A stretch of 64,000 nt of DNA from JABGQS01 sp963666505 (GCA_963666505.2 CAXXXL010000003.1:372001-436000), one strand, 5' to 3'. Numbered from the stretch's first letter, positions 24,554-34,166 are shown. The notes: generated by a model not told the origin, from the letters alone. Translations and numbers: made by a program.

Positions 24554-25255
24554 ATGTCGAAACCAACATACATAAAAATAAAAGAAAGCATACAGAAGAA
24601 GATACAAGACGGAGAGCTGGTGCCGGGTGATGCGCTGCCGTCCGAGAGGACGCTGGCGGAAAGCTACGGACTTTCAAGGATGACTGTTAGGGCGGCTCTT
24701 TCAGAGCTGGTTGCGGCAGGTGCGCTCTACCGTGAACAGGGCAGAGGAACGTTTGTATCCGCGCGGAAAATGAAGCAGTCTAACATCGCAAGCTTTTCGG
24801 AGACGGTGCGCAGCATGGGCTTTACACCCAGCACGAAGATAGTCGATTTCTCTGTTACTATGCCGCAGCCGGAGATAGCGGACAAGCTGATGGTGAAAAC
24901 CAAGGTGTACAGAGCACTGAGGGTAAGGCTGGCGGACGACATCCCCGTTGCACTGGAGGAAGTTTTCATACCGCTGCACATATGCCCCGGGCTAAAGCTG
25001 GTGGATCTTAAGCTCTCGCTCTATAAGCTGATAAACGAGAATTTCGTGCATAAAATCGGAAGTGCGGATTCGAGGGTGACGGCTATGCACCCAAGCGCAC
25101 GACAGCAGGAGATATTAAAGATAACCAGAAACACGCCTGTGCTAAAAATAGACAGCCTTTACTACAGCGTGAGCGGGGAACCGCTGTATTACGAAAGAGC
25201 AATATATCGTGCAGACATGTACGAATATAATATAAGAATTTCATCGAAGAACTAG
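24554..25255 (+). CDS. GntR/HutC-family regulator, NagR/DasR-like
   Basis: The 233-residue protein has an N-terminal winged helix (GDALPSERTLAESYGLSRMT, then VRAALSELVAAGALYREQG) and a C-terminal UTRA effector domain (about 85-233). GGGAGG stands 6 nt before ATG 24554. Two dre-like palindromes flank its transcription start and a SIS-domain amino-sugar gene follows 11 bp later, so GlcN-6-P or GlcNAc-6-P is the likely effector and autorepression is likely. The NagR role is inference from context. Confidence 0.85.
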   Translation: MSKPTYIKIKESIQKKIQDGELVPGDALPSERTLAESYGLSRMTVRAALSELVAAGALYREQGRGTFVSARKMKQSNIASFSETVRSMGFTPSTKIVDFSVTMPQPEIADKLMVKTKVYRALRVRLADDIPVALEEVFIPLHICPGLKLVDLKLSLYKLINENFVHKIGSADSRVTAMHPSARQQEILKITRNTPVLKIDSLYYSVSGEPLYYERAIYRADMYEYNIRISSKN

Positions 25256-25266
25256 GAGGAAAGTTT

Positions 25267-26298
25267 ATGACACTTATGCGCAAGGAGATATTTGACACTC
25301 CCGATGTGCTTGAAAAATCACTCAGATTTAATGCCGGGGTGCTGGAAGCTGTTGCTGAAAAAATCAACTCGGCGTCGGCAATATTCATTGCGGCAAGGGG
25401 AACCAGTGACCATGCGGCAATTTATGCAAAGTATGTTTTTGAGACGCTTACCTGCAAGCCGGTTGGTCTTGCTGCGCCTTCGGTAGCTACGGTATACGGC
25501 AAACAGGTGGACTACTCTGGCAGCGTGATGATAGGCATTTCGCAGTCAGGGGAAGCAAAGGATGTGCTGTGTGTGCAGCAAAGCGCAAAGAAGAGCGGTG
25601 CATACACCGTTGCGATAACAAACGAAGAAAGCTCGGCTTTGGCAAAAACTGCGGACGTTCATGTGCACTTGTGTGCAGGCCAGGAAAAAAGCGTAGCGGC
25701 GACAAAAACGTTTACGTCACAGCTGTTTGCACTGGTAATGATAGCTGCGGCATGTGCGGACGATAAGGCTCTGACGCAGGCTTTAAAAGCTCTGCCGAAC
25801 GAGATAAGAAGAGTGCTGGAGCTTGAGCTCAAGATAAAGGATACTGCGCAGAGATACCGTTTTATGGACAGCTGTTTTACGCTCTCCAGGGGGTATGATT
25901 ACTGCATGGCATTCGAGGCGGCACTGAAGATGCAGGAGTGCGCATACATAAAAGCAAAGGCATACAGCGTTTCCGATTTCATGCACGGTCCTATAGCTAT
26001 GATAGAGAGAGACACACCATGCCTTATCTACCTTAGCCGCGGGCGGTTCTCTGAAGAGATGAAGGGAGTAATAGGAAGGCTGAAAGAAGTGGACGCGGAT
26101 GTAACCGTTGTTTCAGATGACGAGCAGCTAACAGCTTTGGCGGACAACTCGATAAGGATGCCGGACGTTTGTCACGAGATTCTTTCACCGCTGTATATTG
26201 CACCTATAATACAGCTTTTTGCCTGCTATACATCGCTGACAAAAGGGCTTTCTCCTGATACGCCGAGAGGTCTAAAAAAGGTAACTATAACAGTATAA
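25267..26298 (+). CDS. Double-SIS-domain protein, glucosamine-6-phosphate deaminase/GlmS-like
   Basis: The 343-residue protein has two SIS domains. The first has ARGTSDHAA and GISQSGEAKDV, the second has SRGYDYCMAFEAALKMQECA and DFMHGPIAMIE. There is no glutaminase domain, so it is not GlmS itself; such proteins deaminate or isomerise GlcN-6-P (NagB-II type) or act on other amino-sugar phosphates. GGAGGA precedes ATG 25267. It is in one operon with the NagR-like regulator. Confidence 0.88.
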   Translation: MTLMRKEIFDTPDVLEKSLRFNAGVLEAVAEKINSASAIFIAARGTSDHAAIYAKYVFETLTCKPVGLAAPSVATVYGKQVDYSGSVMIGISQSGEAKDVLCVQQSAKKSGAYTVAITNEESSALAKTADVHVHLCAGQEKSVAATKTFTSQLFALVMIAAACADDKALTQALKALPNEIRRVLELELKIKDTAQRYRFMDSCFTLSRGYDYCMAFEAALKMQECAYIKAKAYSVSDFMHGPIAMIERDTPCLIYLSRGRFSEEMKGVIGRLKEVDADVTVVSDDEQLTALADNSIRMPDVCHEILSPLYIAPIIQLFACYTSLTKGLSPDTPRGLKKVTITV

Positions 26299-26328
26299 CG
26301 AGTCAGTACTTAGAAATTTAATAAACAA

Positions 26329-26360
26329 AAAAAGAACGAAGCGGCTGCCTCGTTCTTTAT
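26329..26360. terminator. Terminator between convergent genes
   Basis: AAAGAACGA (26331-26339) pairs with TCGTTCTTT (26350-26358); the runs of A and T on both sides suit both directions. Confidence 0.8.
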
Positions 26361-26369
26361 ATTTGTGTT

Positions 26370-27677
26370 TTATATGCAGAACTCTTCGTAGATTGCCCGA
26401 ATACCCGTTTCGAAATCTGATTCGTCGATACCGACGATTATGTTTATCTCGCTTGAGCCCTGGTCTATCATGCGTATATTGACGCCGCTTTTGGCAAGCG
26501 CACCAAACAACCTTGCCGCAACACCTATGTTGTGTATCATACCACGGCCGACTGTTGCGATGAGTGCAAGGCCTTTGAAAACTTCCAGCGAGTCTGGCTC
26601 ACAAAGGTTGTAAACATCGTCTAAAAGCTGGGGCTGTTTATCGGAAATCTCGCTGTTGGCGAGCACGACGCTAAGCGTATCGACACCGGAAGGCATGTGC
26701 TCGAAGCTCATGTTGTTCTTCTCCAGCGCCATCAGCACTCTGCGGCCAAAGCCTATCTCTGCGTTCATCTTCGTCTTCTCTATGGCGAGTACAGAAAAGC
26801 CCTTGCGTCCGGCTATACCTGATATTATATCGGGGTCGCCGTTTTCTACAGTAGGTACTATAAACGTGCCTTCGTCGTCCGGCTTGTTGGTGTTCTTTAT
26901 ATTTATTGGTATGTTTGCCTTGAACACGGGGAATATCGCATCTTCATGAAGCACCGAAGCGCCCATGTATGAAAGCTCCCGAAGTTCTCTGTATGATATC
27001 TTCTTAATTGGCTTTGGGTTTTCGACTATCCTTGGGTCTGCCATCATAAAGCCGGAAACGTCCGTCCAGTTTTCGTATACGTCTGCCCTTGCAGCTCTTG
27101 CAACTATTGCACCGGTGATGTCTGAGCCGCCGCGTGAGAACGTTTTGATCTCGCCGTTTGGCATGCTGCCATAGAAGCCCGGGATAACGGCGGCTTTGGA
27201 GTGGCCAAGACGTCCACGCATAACCGTGCGTGTTTTCTCTGACTGGTATTTTCCCTCTGAGTTGAAGAATATAACATCTGCGGCGTCTATAAAATCGAAG
27301 CCTAAAAAGTCTGCTATCAGCAGGCTGTTCAGATATTCGCCGCGACTTATAGCATAGTCATAGCCTGCGCCGGTAATGACGGCCTGCTTAATAGTTTCAA
27401 GATGCGATTCGATATCCGTTTCCAGTTCAAGACCGTCACGAATCTCTATAAAGCGTTTACTGATATCGTCGAATATCTGCATGCTTTGAGTTGCGCTGTT
27501 TACGGTGTTATAGAACTCTATCAGCAAGTCGGTCACTTTTATGTCTTCATCAAAACGTTTTCCGGGTGCTGACGGAATGACATATACACGTTCGCTGTCG
27601 CTTTCAATAATGGATTTGATTTTACGTATCTGCTCTGCATTTGCAAGTGAGCTTCCACCGAACTTACATACCTTCAT
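26370..27677 (-). CDS. lysC: Aspartate kinase
   Basis: The 435-residue protein opens with VCKFGGSSLANAEQ (kinase KFGGTS-like motif), has FSRGGSDITGAIVARAARAD and ENWTDVSGFMMADPRI for substrate binding, and two C-terminal ACT domains (about 300-435, with VGRGMIHNIGVAARLFGALA). It makes aspartyl phosphate for Lys/Thr/Met or cell-wall synthesis and is probably feedback-inhibited through the ACT domains. It follows DUF1015 by 3 bp. Confidence 0.93.
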   Translation of the reverse strand: MKVCKFGGSSLANAEQIRKIKSIIESDSERVYVIPSAPGKRFDEDIKVTDLLIEFYNTVNSATQSMQIFDDISKRFIEIRDGLELETDIESHLETIKQAVITGAGYDYAISRGEYLNSLLIADFLGFDFIDAADVIFFNSEGKYQSEKTRTVMRGRLGHSKAAVIPGFYGSMPNGEIKTFSRGGSDITGAIVARAARADVYENWTDVSGFMMADPRIVENPKPIKKISYRELRELSYMGASVLHEDAIFPVFKANIPINIKNTNKPDDEGTFIVPTVENGDPDIISGIAGRKGFSVLAIEKTKMNAEIGFGRRVLMALEKNNMSFEHMPSGVDTLSVVLANSEISDKQPQLLDDVYNLCEPDSLEVFKGLALIATVGRGMIHNIGVAARLFGALAKSGVNIRMIDQGSSEINIIVGIDESDFETGIRAIYEEFCI

Positions 27678-27680
27678 ATT

Positions 27681-29120
27681 CTACTTTCTCTTTCCAAAAA
27701 GTTTGAATTTCCTTTTTTGTTTCTCTGCCGGTTCCGACTCCGGCGCCGCTTCATAAGCCTCGGGCGCTGCCTCGGTGTTTTCCTGCGCCTCCTGCTGTTC
27801 GGGCTCCGGTTCCGGTTCTTGCGCGCTTTCTTTTATGAGAAGGCGGCATTCGTAGTAATAGCGTTTTTCCTGAGCTTCGCCAAGCGAAAAAGCCTTTCTT
27901 GGCAGCACGCCGTATTCACCGACGAGGTCGAAAAGCTGGTCTTTTGACATAGCATCCATCCTGAAACCAAGGCATCCGTGCTGACGGGTAAGCGTCTCGA
28001 ATTCGTCCTCTCCGTGGATATAGTCTATAGTTGCTTTGGGCAGCTCTTTGAGAAGCTTGTCTATAGCTTTAGTCAGCGGTATTGCGGCAAGCTTGTATTT
28101 CGGGTTTTCTATTTCTATACGCCCTTTTGCGAACTTTGATTCAAAATAAAGGTTTTGGCCTTCAATCTTTGTTTTGCTGGCGCCGCGTGTATACATCATC
28201 TTAGCGCCAAGACCAAGGTTGTTGAGCTCTTCTACAAGCATCCTCAGAAAGCCCGGGACTTCTATGCCGAACAGCACTCTGTGTATCGGATGCATGCTGA
28301 TGCCGTGGTCGAAAAGGTTTACGACTTCAACGAGAGCATAACGCAGAGGATGGTCTTCCCGTTCGTCTTCCGGCAGCTCGAACTTGTAGTTATCCCAGAC
28401 CTGTTTTGCCGAAGCAAGGGTGTGGTTGCCGTCTCCGACAGCAAAAAGCATACCGTCGGCAGATTCCTGCTTTAAGCTGTAAAGAGAGTCCGTAAGCCTA
28501 TCAAGAGCCTGCTCGTCGTCTATGAACCAGCCCTTTATGTGCCCGCCGCCCTGCATCAGCTGGGTATCGTACACTTTGGGATAGTTGCCCCTTTGGTTGT
28601 AAAGCTCGCTCAAAACGGTGTCCTGCGAATCGTTGAGAAGAAGCATTACGTGCGGACTTTCGAGAGCGGCATCCTGCCTTATCTTCATCCTTGGAGGTAT
28701 CCGTTCATCGACGGTTTTTTCCGTTGCACGAATGAGGGGATTGTCTTTATAGTCGGTGCTGTAACGCTCGAGGTCTACCGCAATCATGATACCCGTACGT
28801 GTTCCGAAAGAGGTTTCACGCTCAACGAGAATAGCCCCTTCGGGCAGCTTTACCAGCACGCCGTCTTCAAGGTATTTCATCATTGTGCTTTTGGCGTGTT
28901 CTATACGTTCGAAAACGCCTTCCGTGCCAAGATAAACCTCCGGAACTATTATATGCAGAGTTGAAGGTGAGTTGCCTACGAGCTTTGCTGTTTTGTTCCA
29001 GTAGTTTATATTGGAAGTGAACTGGTCACATGCTATAACCGGCCACTTTGTGCTGTTTACTTTTTTGTCCGGGACAAGTATCTGTGCGAACTTTATCCCT
29101 AGCTGTTTTTTCTTATCCAT
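27681..29120 (-). CDS. DUF1015 protein
   Basis: The 479-residue protein has the DUF1015 layout (FAQILVPDKKVNSTKWPVIA at the start, then VGDGNHTLASAK in the middle). A C-terminal tail of about 45 residues rich in Glu, Pro and Ala ends in a basic stretch (QKRKFKLFGKRK), which the core family lacks. The biochemical role is unknown, though members often sit beside amino-acid biosynthesis genes, as here with aspartokinase. Confidence 0.88.
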   Translation of the reverse strand: MDKKKQLGIKFAQILVPDKKVNSTKWPVIACDQFTSNINYWNKTAKLVGNSPSTLHIIVPEVYLGTEGVFERIEHAKSTMMKYLEDGVLVKLPEGAILVERETSFGTRTGIMIAVDLERYSTDYKDNPLIRATEKTVDERIPPRMKIRQDAALESPHVMLLLNDSQDTVLSELYNQRGNYPKVYDTQLMQGGGHIKGWFIDDEQALDRLTDSLYSLKQESADGMLFAVGDGNHTLASAKQVWDNYKFELPEDEREDHPLRYALVEVVNLFDHGISMHPIHRVLFGIEVPGFLRMLVEELNNLGLGAKMMYTRGASKTKIEGQNLYFESKFAKGRIEIENPKYKLAAIPLTKAIDKLLKELPKATIDYIHGEDEFETLTRQHGCLGFRMDAMSKDQLFDLVGEYGVLPRKAFSLGEAQEKRYYYECRLLIKESAQEPEPEPEQQEAQENTEAAPEAYEAAPESEPAEKQKRKFKLFGKRK

Positions 29121-29165
29121 TAATGTCCTCCTGTTTTGCTGTTGAAGCTAAAAAATCACACGGAC

Positions 29166-29194
29166 AATATAACATAATATAAAAAACGGGTCAA
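29166..29194 (-). promoter_or_regulatory. Promoter of the DUF1015-aspartokinase operon
   Basis: On the minus strand TTGACC (29194-29189), 17 bp, TATATT (29171-29166). Confidence 0.7.
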
Positions 29195-29217
29195 TGTATA
29201 TACTCAGTTCCGTAAAA

Positions 29218-29243
29218 CAGACCCGACAGAATTATCTGCCGGG
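29218..29243 (-). terminator. Probable terminator of the PrsA-like gene
   Basis: CCCG/CAGA pairs with TCTG/CGGG around one mismatch (29222-29243), with TTTTA following on the minus strand. It is only moderately convincing. Confidence 0.5.
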
Positions 29244-29273
29244 CCGTATGGTTTATTTAACTTACATTCGCTA

Positions 29274-30536
29274 TTAAAAATTTTCTTCAAATACCGTATA
29301 GTCTGCTTCGGCTGTCCACTGATCGATAAGCGCCTGCCACGCTTCGTCCTGAAGAGTTGGGACCAGGCTGTCGTATATTTGCTGTTGCACGGACTCGAAT
29401 GGTATCGGACCGGGCGTACGGTCGGACGTGTATTCGATTATGTGGTATCCAAAATCGGTTGCTACAAGACCGGTGATATCACCGATGTTCTCAAGCGACA
29501 TTGCATTTTCTGTAAACTCCGGTACATACAGCGAACATCCAAGGTATACTTCGTAGCCTTCGGGATAGTATTCCATACCCGGGTCTTCGCCATATTCTGT
29601 AATGGCATCGGTGAAGGTTATCTCATCGTTTTGCAGTAGTGAGAGAACTTCATTTGCTTTTTCTTCGATGGTCAGCAGAGACTCGTCCCGCAGCGTGTCT
29701 GCCGCTTCGTCGCCATCATCGGTTCTTGTTGTTTTAATTTCCGAAGCAAGCTCGTTGTCAAGGGCGATGAGTATATGCCTTACGTACCTTACACCTTCTG
29801 GAATGTAGTATGATTCCTGATTGGATGAGAGGTATGAATCGTATACTGAAAGGTCTTCGCCTATCGCTTCTTTGTCCGTCTCCACAGTGTTCTGATACTG
29901 GGCTTCGACTTCCTCATCTGAAGGTACTGCGTCTTTTATAAGTTCTGCTTTGGCGTTCTCAATCGCTATCAACTGCACGAAATATTCAAGGAAAGATTCT
30001 CTTGTAAAACCGTACTGGGCAAGGAGCTGGTCTTCATAGGCAGTGATCGCATCATCAAGCTCCTGCTCGGTATAATCGTCCGGCAGGCCTGCGAGTATCA
30101 TTTCGGTAGCGCTGAAGGCTACGTAGTCAAGCTCGCCCTGCGCCTGGTCTTGGGCGCTCTGCATATCCTCTTCTGATAGGTCCGTGTAGCCAAGCTCTTC
30201 GAGCTTCTGTGTCATCACTTCCTCTGAAAGAAGGAGGTCTATTGCCGACTGCTTCAGAAGATATGCAAATGAAGTGTCATCTTCTGAAAGACCAAGGTTG
30301 TTGCTGACGGTAGAGTATGCTGCGTTAAATTTGTCTTTATATACATTCACGCCGTTTACTACCATAACGACTATTGCTGCATCGTTATTGGGCGCTGCGC
30401 CAGCAACTGCAACGGAAGGCAGGTCTGCATCGACCTGTTCTTCAGGAAGCGTCAGCGCCGATCCGTTTGCACAGGCAGCAAGCAAAAGCGTAACTGCTAT
30501 TATCAAACTGAAGATAATTGTTGTTTTCTTATTCAA
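29274..30536 (-). CDS. PrsA/SurA-like peptidyl-prolyl isomerase lipoprotein
   Basis: The 420-residue protein starts at TTG 30536, 7 nt after GGAGGA, which yields a clean lipoprotein signal (IFSLIIAVTLLLAAC, Cys about 21). A SurA_N-like helical chaperone part spans about 60-240. The parvulin-type region follows (VRYVRHILIALDN, then GEDPGMEYYPEGYEV and GYHIIEYTSDRTPGPI). It would sit outside the membrane and help secreted proteins fold. A paralogue lies at 52826. Confidence 0.85.
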   Translation of the reverse strand: MNKKTTIIFSLIIAVTLLLAACANGSALTLPEEQVDADLPSVAVAGAAPNNDAAIVVMVVNGVNVYKDKFNAAYSTVSNNLGLSEDDTSFAYLLKQSAIDLLLSEEVMTQKLEELGYTDLSEEDMQSAQDQAQGELDYVAFSATEMILAGLPDDYTEQELDDAITAYEDQLLAQYGFTRESFLEYFVQLIAIENAKAELIKDAVPSDEEVEAQYQNTVETDKEAIGEDLSVYDSYLSSNQESYYIPEGVRYVRHILIALDNELASEIKTTRTDDGDEAADTLRDESLLTIEEKANEVLSLLQNDEITFTDAITEYGEDPGMEYYPEGYEVYLGCSLYVPEFTENAMSLENIGDITGLVATDFGYHIIEYTSDRTPGPIPFESVQQQIYDSLVPTLQDEAWQALIDQWTAEADYTVFEENF

Positions 30537-30779
30537 AATGGAGTCCTCCGATTTATTTTCCCGGTGCACCTTCTGCGTTAAGCGCTGGCGGGATTGTTTG
30601 TGTTTTCAAATATAAAATATAAAGCAGGTGCTTCTTTTACACTGTCTTTCTATTCTTTCACAAATGAAGCAGAATTTCAATAATAATCGTTTGAAATTTT
30701 TGTGAATACGCTGTGTAAAGCATAAATGAAGACCGGAAAATGGACGCCCAAAGCTGTTTGCGATACGTTTTGACTTTTG

Positions 30780-30808
30780 TTGCTGACAAACTACATATCT
30801 GATATAAT
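30780..30808 (+). promoter_or_regulatory. Promoter of mscS operon
   Basis: TTGCTG (30780-30785), 17 bp, TATAAT (30803-30808). The rest of the divergent region 30570-30779 shows no other clear signal. Confidence 0.6.
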
Positions 30809-30832
30809 GTGAAAAAAGAGAAAGGCAGACAT

Positions 30833-31708
30833 ATGGGAGGCTTTTTTACAAACATTTGGAACAGTATAGTAGAGTATTTTAAAACTTTCGGTAGTAATGC
30901 TGACCAGATTCTTTTAGGTTTTGTGAAAATCGTTCTTATAGTCGTTGCCGCAAAGGTCCTTGTAGTATTGTTCCGCAGGTTTTTAAGAAAAGCATTGAGA
31001 AAAACCAAGGAAAAGAAGCCGAAATCGCAAATGGCGAAAAAGGCGGACACAGTCGAATCCGTTTCAAAGTCTGTATCCAAGGTTATAATATACTTTATAG
31101 CTGCAATGGCTATCCTTGGTATATTAGGGCTGGGCACAACGGTGACTTCGCTTCTTGCAACGGCGGGCATAGGAGGAATTGCTATAGCTTTCGGGGCACA
31201 GAGCCTTGTCAAAGACGTGGTGGCCGGGTTTTTCATGCTTTTTGAAGACGAGTACAGCGTGGGCGAATATATCGACGTTGACGGAGACAAGGGAACAGTT
31301 GAAGCAATTTCGATAAGAACTACCACTATAAAGAAGTTTACCGGAGAGCTGACCACTATACCGAACGGTTCAATAAACAAGGTGACGAACTTTTCGAGAG
31401 GCGACCATGTTGCAATCATCAGCATGTCTGTGGCATACGACTCTGATATGGAGAAGGTAAACGCAATAATGCAGAACGTGGGGGAAGAATATCAGAAAGA
31501 GCACGACAACGTTGTTGAAGAGCCGCACGTGCTTGGAGTTTGCGAGCTTGACGATTCAGCGATGGTAGTGAAGATGATAATGCGTGTCAAACCGCTGACG
31601 CACTGGCTGACAGAGCGTGAAGTGATGCAGAAGATAAAGGAAGAGTTCGACAAGAACGGAATTAAGATACCGTATCCTCACCGGGTGGTCATCAACAGGA
31701 AGGCATGA
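30833..31708 (+). CDS. mscS: Small-conductance mechanosensitive channel (MscS family)
   Basis: The 291-residue protein has three membrane segments (about 22-47, 80-100, 105-130). The pore helix motif AIAFGAQSLVKDVVAGFFM is followed by the beta domain EYSVGEYIDVDGDKGTVEAI and the alpha/beta C terminus. It opens on osmotic downshock. The start is ATG 30833 with AAAGG upstream; GTG 30809 lies too near the promoter. The stop codon overlaps the DUF951 start. Confidence 0.93.
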   Translation: MGGFFTNIWNSIVEYFKTFGSNADQILLGFVKIVLIVVAAKVLVVLFRRFLRKALRKTKEKKPKSQMAKKADTVESVSKSVSKVIIYFIAAMAILGILGLGTTVTSLLATAGIGGIAIAFGAQSLVKDVVAGFFMLFEDEYSVGEYIDVDGDKGTVEAISIRTTTIKKFTGELTTIPNGSINKVTNFSRGDHVAIISMSVAYDSDMEKVNAIMQNVGEEYQKEHDNVVEEPHVLGVCELDDSAMVVKMIMRVKPLTHWLTEREVMQKIKEEFDKNGIKIPYPHRVVINRKA

Positions 31709-31896
31709 TGGAATATAATCTCGGCGATATAGTACAGATGAAAAAGCCGCATCCGTGCGGAGAGAACAGGTGGAAGATAATAAGGGTCGGAATGGACGTT
31801 AAGCTGAAATGCGAAAAGTGCTCCCACATCGTTATGATGCCGCATGAAACTCTCGTAAAACGACTGAAAAAAATATTGGAGAGCGAAAATGACTGA
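31705..31896 (+). CDS. DUF951 protein
   Basis: The 63-residue protein matches the DUF951 pattern YNLGDIVQMKKPHPCGENRW and DVKLKCEKCSHIVMMPHETL, with Cys positions that could bind zinc. It occurs widely in Firmicutes beside mscS or ychF. Its start (ATG 31705) overlaps the mscS stop and its end overlaps lepB. Confidence 0.9.
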   Translation: MMEYNLGDIVQMKKPHPCGENRWKIIRVGMDVKLKCEKCSHIVMMPHETLVKRLKKILESEND

Positions 31897-32458
31897 AAAT
31901 ATGAGGGAAACCGAAGAATCACGTATGAAGCGGAAAAGCGAGTATAAGAAAAAGGAGACAAAGAGTTGGATAATCTCCATAGTGCTTGCGGTCGTTATCG
32001 CACTTTCCCTTCGGTTCTTCGTGTTTGAGTTCATTCGTGTGGACGGACAGTCTATGGAGCCAACGCTGATTGACGAAGAGTATGTTTTCATGCAGAAAGT
32101 GTCGTATTATTTCAGAGAGCCGCAGCAGGGTGACATAGTCATATGCAAGTTCCCAAACAGGACGGAGACTTTCGTTAAACGTGTGGTTGGCGTGGAGGGC
32201 GATGTAATAAGCATAACCGACGGTATACTCTATATAAACGCAGAGCCTAACTATGATTATTACGACGGGAGCGTCGGTATGGACCACAATATGGAAGAGA
32301 TGACAGTTCCCGAAGACAGCATTTTTGTAATGGGAGACAACAGGGACCATTCGATGGATTCTTCCAACAGCAGCGTGGGGACTTTAACAGACGATATGGT
32401 TCTTGGTAAAGCGGAGTTCGTTATCTGGCCGCTCAATATGATGCACGGGCTGGAGTAA
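31889..32458 (+). CDS. lepB: Signal peptidase I
   Basis: The 189-residue protein has one N-terminal membrane span (about 29-49), the catalytic serine in DGQSMEPTL, the lysine in FVKRVVGVEGD and the box E motif VMGDNRDHSMDS. It removes signal peptides of secreted proteins outside the membrane. GGAG precedes its ATG, inside the DUF951 gene. Confidence 0.95.
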   Translation: MTENMRETEESRMKRKSEYKKKETKSWIISIVLAVVIALSLRFFVFEFIRVDGQSMEPTLIDEEYVFMQKVSYYFREPQQGDIVICKFPNRTETFVKRVVGVEGDVISITDGILYINAEPNYDYYDGSVGMDHNMEEMTVPEDSIFVMGDNRDHSMDSSNSSVGTLTDDMVLGKAEFVIWPLNMMHGLE

Positions 32459-32470
32459 AGATATAAATCA

Positions 32471-32503
32471 AAAAAGGCTTTGAGGGGAACTCAAAGCCTT
32501 TTT
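32471..32503. terminator. Strong terminator between lepB and cysK
   Basis: AAAAAGGCTTTGAG (32471-32484) pairs with CTCAAAGCCTTTTT (32490-32503); it can serve both convergent transcripts. Confidence 0.92.
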
Positions 32504-32512
32504 TTGTGTGCT

Positions 32513-33415
32513 TTAAAAATCAAAAAGTTTGGTAGAGAGATATTTTTCGCCCCTGTCGGGGAAGATGCAGACTATCACACCTTTGTCTATCATCTGCGCT
32601 ACTTTAAGCGAGGCGATCATAGCTGCGCCGGACGACATGCCGACGAATATGCCCTCCTCTTTTACTATGCGTCTTGCCATCTCGAAAGCTTCTTCCGAAT
32701 CTATCATTATCGGGATGTCTATTTTTGAAGGGTCGTATATCTCCGGCACTATTGCTTCGTTCATGTTTTTGAGCCCCTGTATGTAATGGCCTTTTTCCGG
32801 GTGGGCTTCGACTATCTGGATGTCTGGATTAAGCTCTTTTAAGCGTTTCGAAGTGCCCATGAGAGTACCGGATGTGCCGAGGGCAGATACAAAGTGTGTT
32901 ACCCTGCCGACTGTATCGCGGATTATCTCTTCCGCCGTGGTCGAGTAATGAGCAAGTTTGTTATAGGTATTGGAGAACTGGTCGGGCATGAAGTATTTTT
33001 CCGGATTCTCCTTCACCATCTCACGTGCCTTGCAGATAGCGCCATCCGTTCCAAGCTCTGCAGGAGTCTGCACGACTTTTGCGCCAAAAGCCTTGATAGT
33101 GCGCACACGCTCTATCGACACAGCTTCGCTCATTATTATCTCTACACCATAACCCATTACTGCGCCTATCATTGCAAGCGCTATTCCTGTGTTGCCGGAG
33201 GTAGGCTCGATTATTATTTTGCCAGGCTGAAGAGTGCCTTCGCTTTCGGCCTGTTTAATCATCTTTAGCGCAATGCGGTCTTTGATACTGCCGCCCGGGT
33301 TACAGCCTTCGATTTTTGCATATATTTCAACACCTTTTTTAGTACATAGCTTGTTTATCCTTACAAGCGGTGTGTTTCCTATCGTGCCCAGTATGTTGCT
33401 GCAAGCGTCCATCAT
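32513..33415 (-). CDS. cysK: Cysteine synthase A (O-acetylserine sulfhydrylase)
   Basis: The 300-residue PLP enzyme has GGSIKDRIALKMI (PLP Lys near 44), the EPTSGNTGIALA loop and TSGTLMGTSKRL for the cofactor phosphate. It makes cysteine from O-acetylserine and sulfide. It is the last gene on the minus strand before the convergent lepB. Confidence 0.94.
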   Translation of the reverse strand: MMDACSNILGTIGNTPLVRINKLCTKKGVEIYAKIEGCNPGGSIKDRIALKMIKQAESEGTLQPGKIIIEPTSGNTGIALAMIGAVMGYGVEIIMSEAVSIERVRTIKAFGAKVVQTPAELGTDGAICKAREMVKENPEKYFMPDQFSNTYNKLAHYSTTAEEIIRDTVGRVTHFVSALGTSGTLMGTSKRLKELNPDIQIVEAHPEKGHYIQGLKNMNEAIVPEIYDPSKIDIPIMIDSEEAFEMARRIVKEEGIFVGMSSGAAMIASLKVAQMIDKGVIVCIFPDRGEKYLSTKLFDF

Positions 33416-33474
33416 TATTTCCTCGTTTCTTTTCTTTGGGATTTTACTCTATTATAAACCTTGCGGCTGATAAT

Positions 33475-34155
33475 TCAACTGTTTTCCATCCATTCGGGGC
33501 GCATATATAGATTTACTTCGAAAAACTCGCCTTCGTACTGCGGGCATTCGCTCTTAAAAACACGGAGAGCTTCTTTAGTGCCGCACACGAGCGCCACCGG
33601 CAGTCCCGTTTTTCTAAGCAGCGGCTTTATCATTATATAGCCTTCGGCAAGCTCGTGCCCTGTCGTTTCCCTGCCTAGGTTGGAGTTGAGCACCAGACCG
33701 TCGGCTTTAAGGCGTGCGCTTCTTTCTATACGCAGCAGGCTGTCGAATATCTCATCGGCGCTCTGCTGGAAAGGCCGCATAGTGTTTATCACGAAAAGCA
33801 TCTGCACATCCTGTCTGTTTTTATCGAAGTGCGATTTCAAACTTCCGAGAGCCGATGCGCCGACAGCGTCGCCGCCGCAGTCGAAAACAGCATGGGTGCC
33901 CATAAAAGCCGTATAGATATCCGGCGGAAGAGCGGGAAGGTCTACCGCTGTGTTTGCATAGACCGGCGCTACAACCTTTATACCTTTTTTCTCCAGCATT
34001 GCTCTGTGTTCGCTGGAACGGAAATAAGGGTTGACTATGTCGAGGTCAATCAGCGTCACATCATCATGCTGCTTTTTAGCTTCCAGCGCCATGTTGAGCG
34101 AAAGCTCGGTCTTGCCGCTTCCGTAGTTGCCGAAAAGAACGGTTATTTTTTTCAT
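33475..34155 (-). CDS. P-loop ATPase (CobQ/MinD-like)
   Basis: The 226-residue protein has the Walker A GNYGSGKTELSLN (residues 9-21), LIDLDIVNPYFRSSEHR and FDCGGDAVG. The pattern is that of SIMIBI-class ATPases often found near ferredoxin-linked enzymes in Clostridia. It follows the FAD protein by 11 bp. The exact role is unknown. Confidence 0.8.
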   Translation of the reverse strand: MKKITVLFGNYGSGKTELSLNMALEAKKQHDDVTLIDLDIVNPYFRSSEHRAMLEKKGIKVVAPVYANTAVDLPALPPDIYTAFMGTHAVFDCGGDAVGASALGSLKSHFDKNRQDVQMLFVINTMRPFQQSADEIFDSLLRIERSARLKADGLVLNSNLGRETTGHELAEGYIMIKPLLRKTGLPVALVCGTKEALRVFKSECPQYEGEFFEVNLYMRPEWMENS

Positions 34156-34166
34156 TTATAGCTCCT

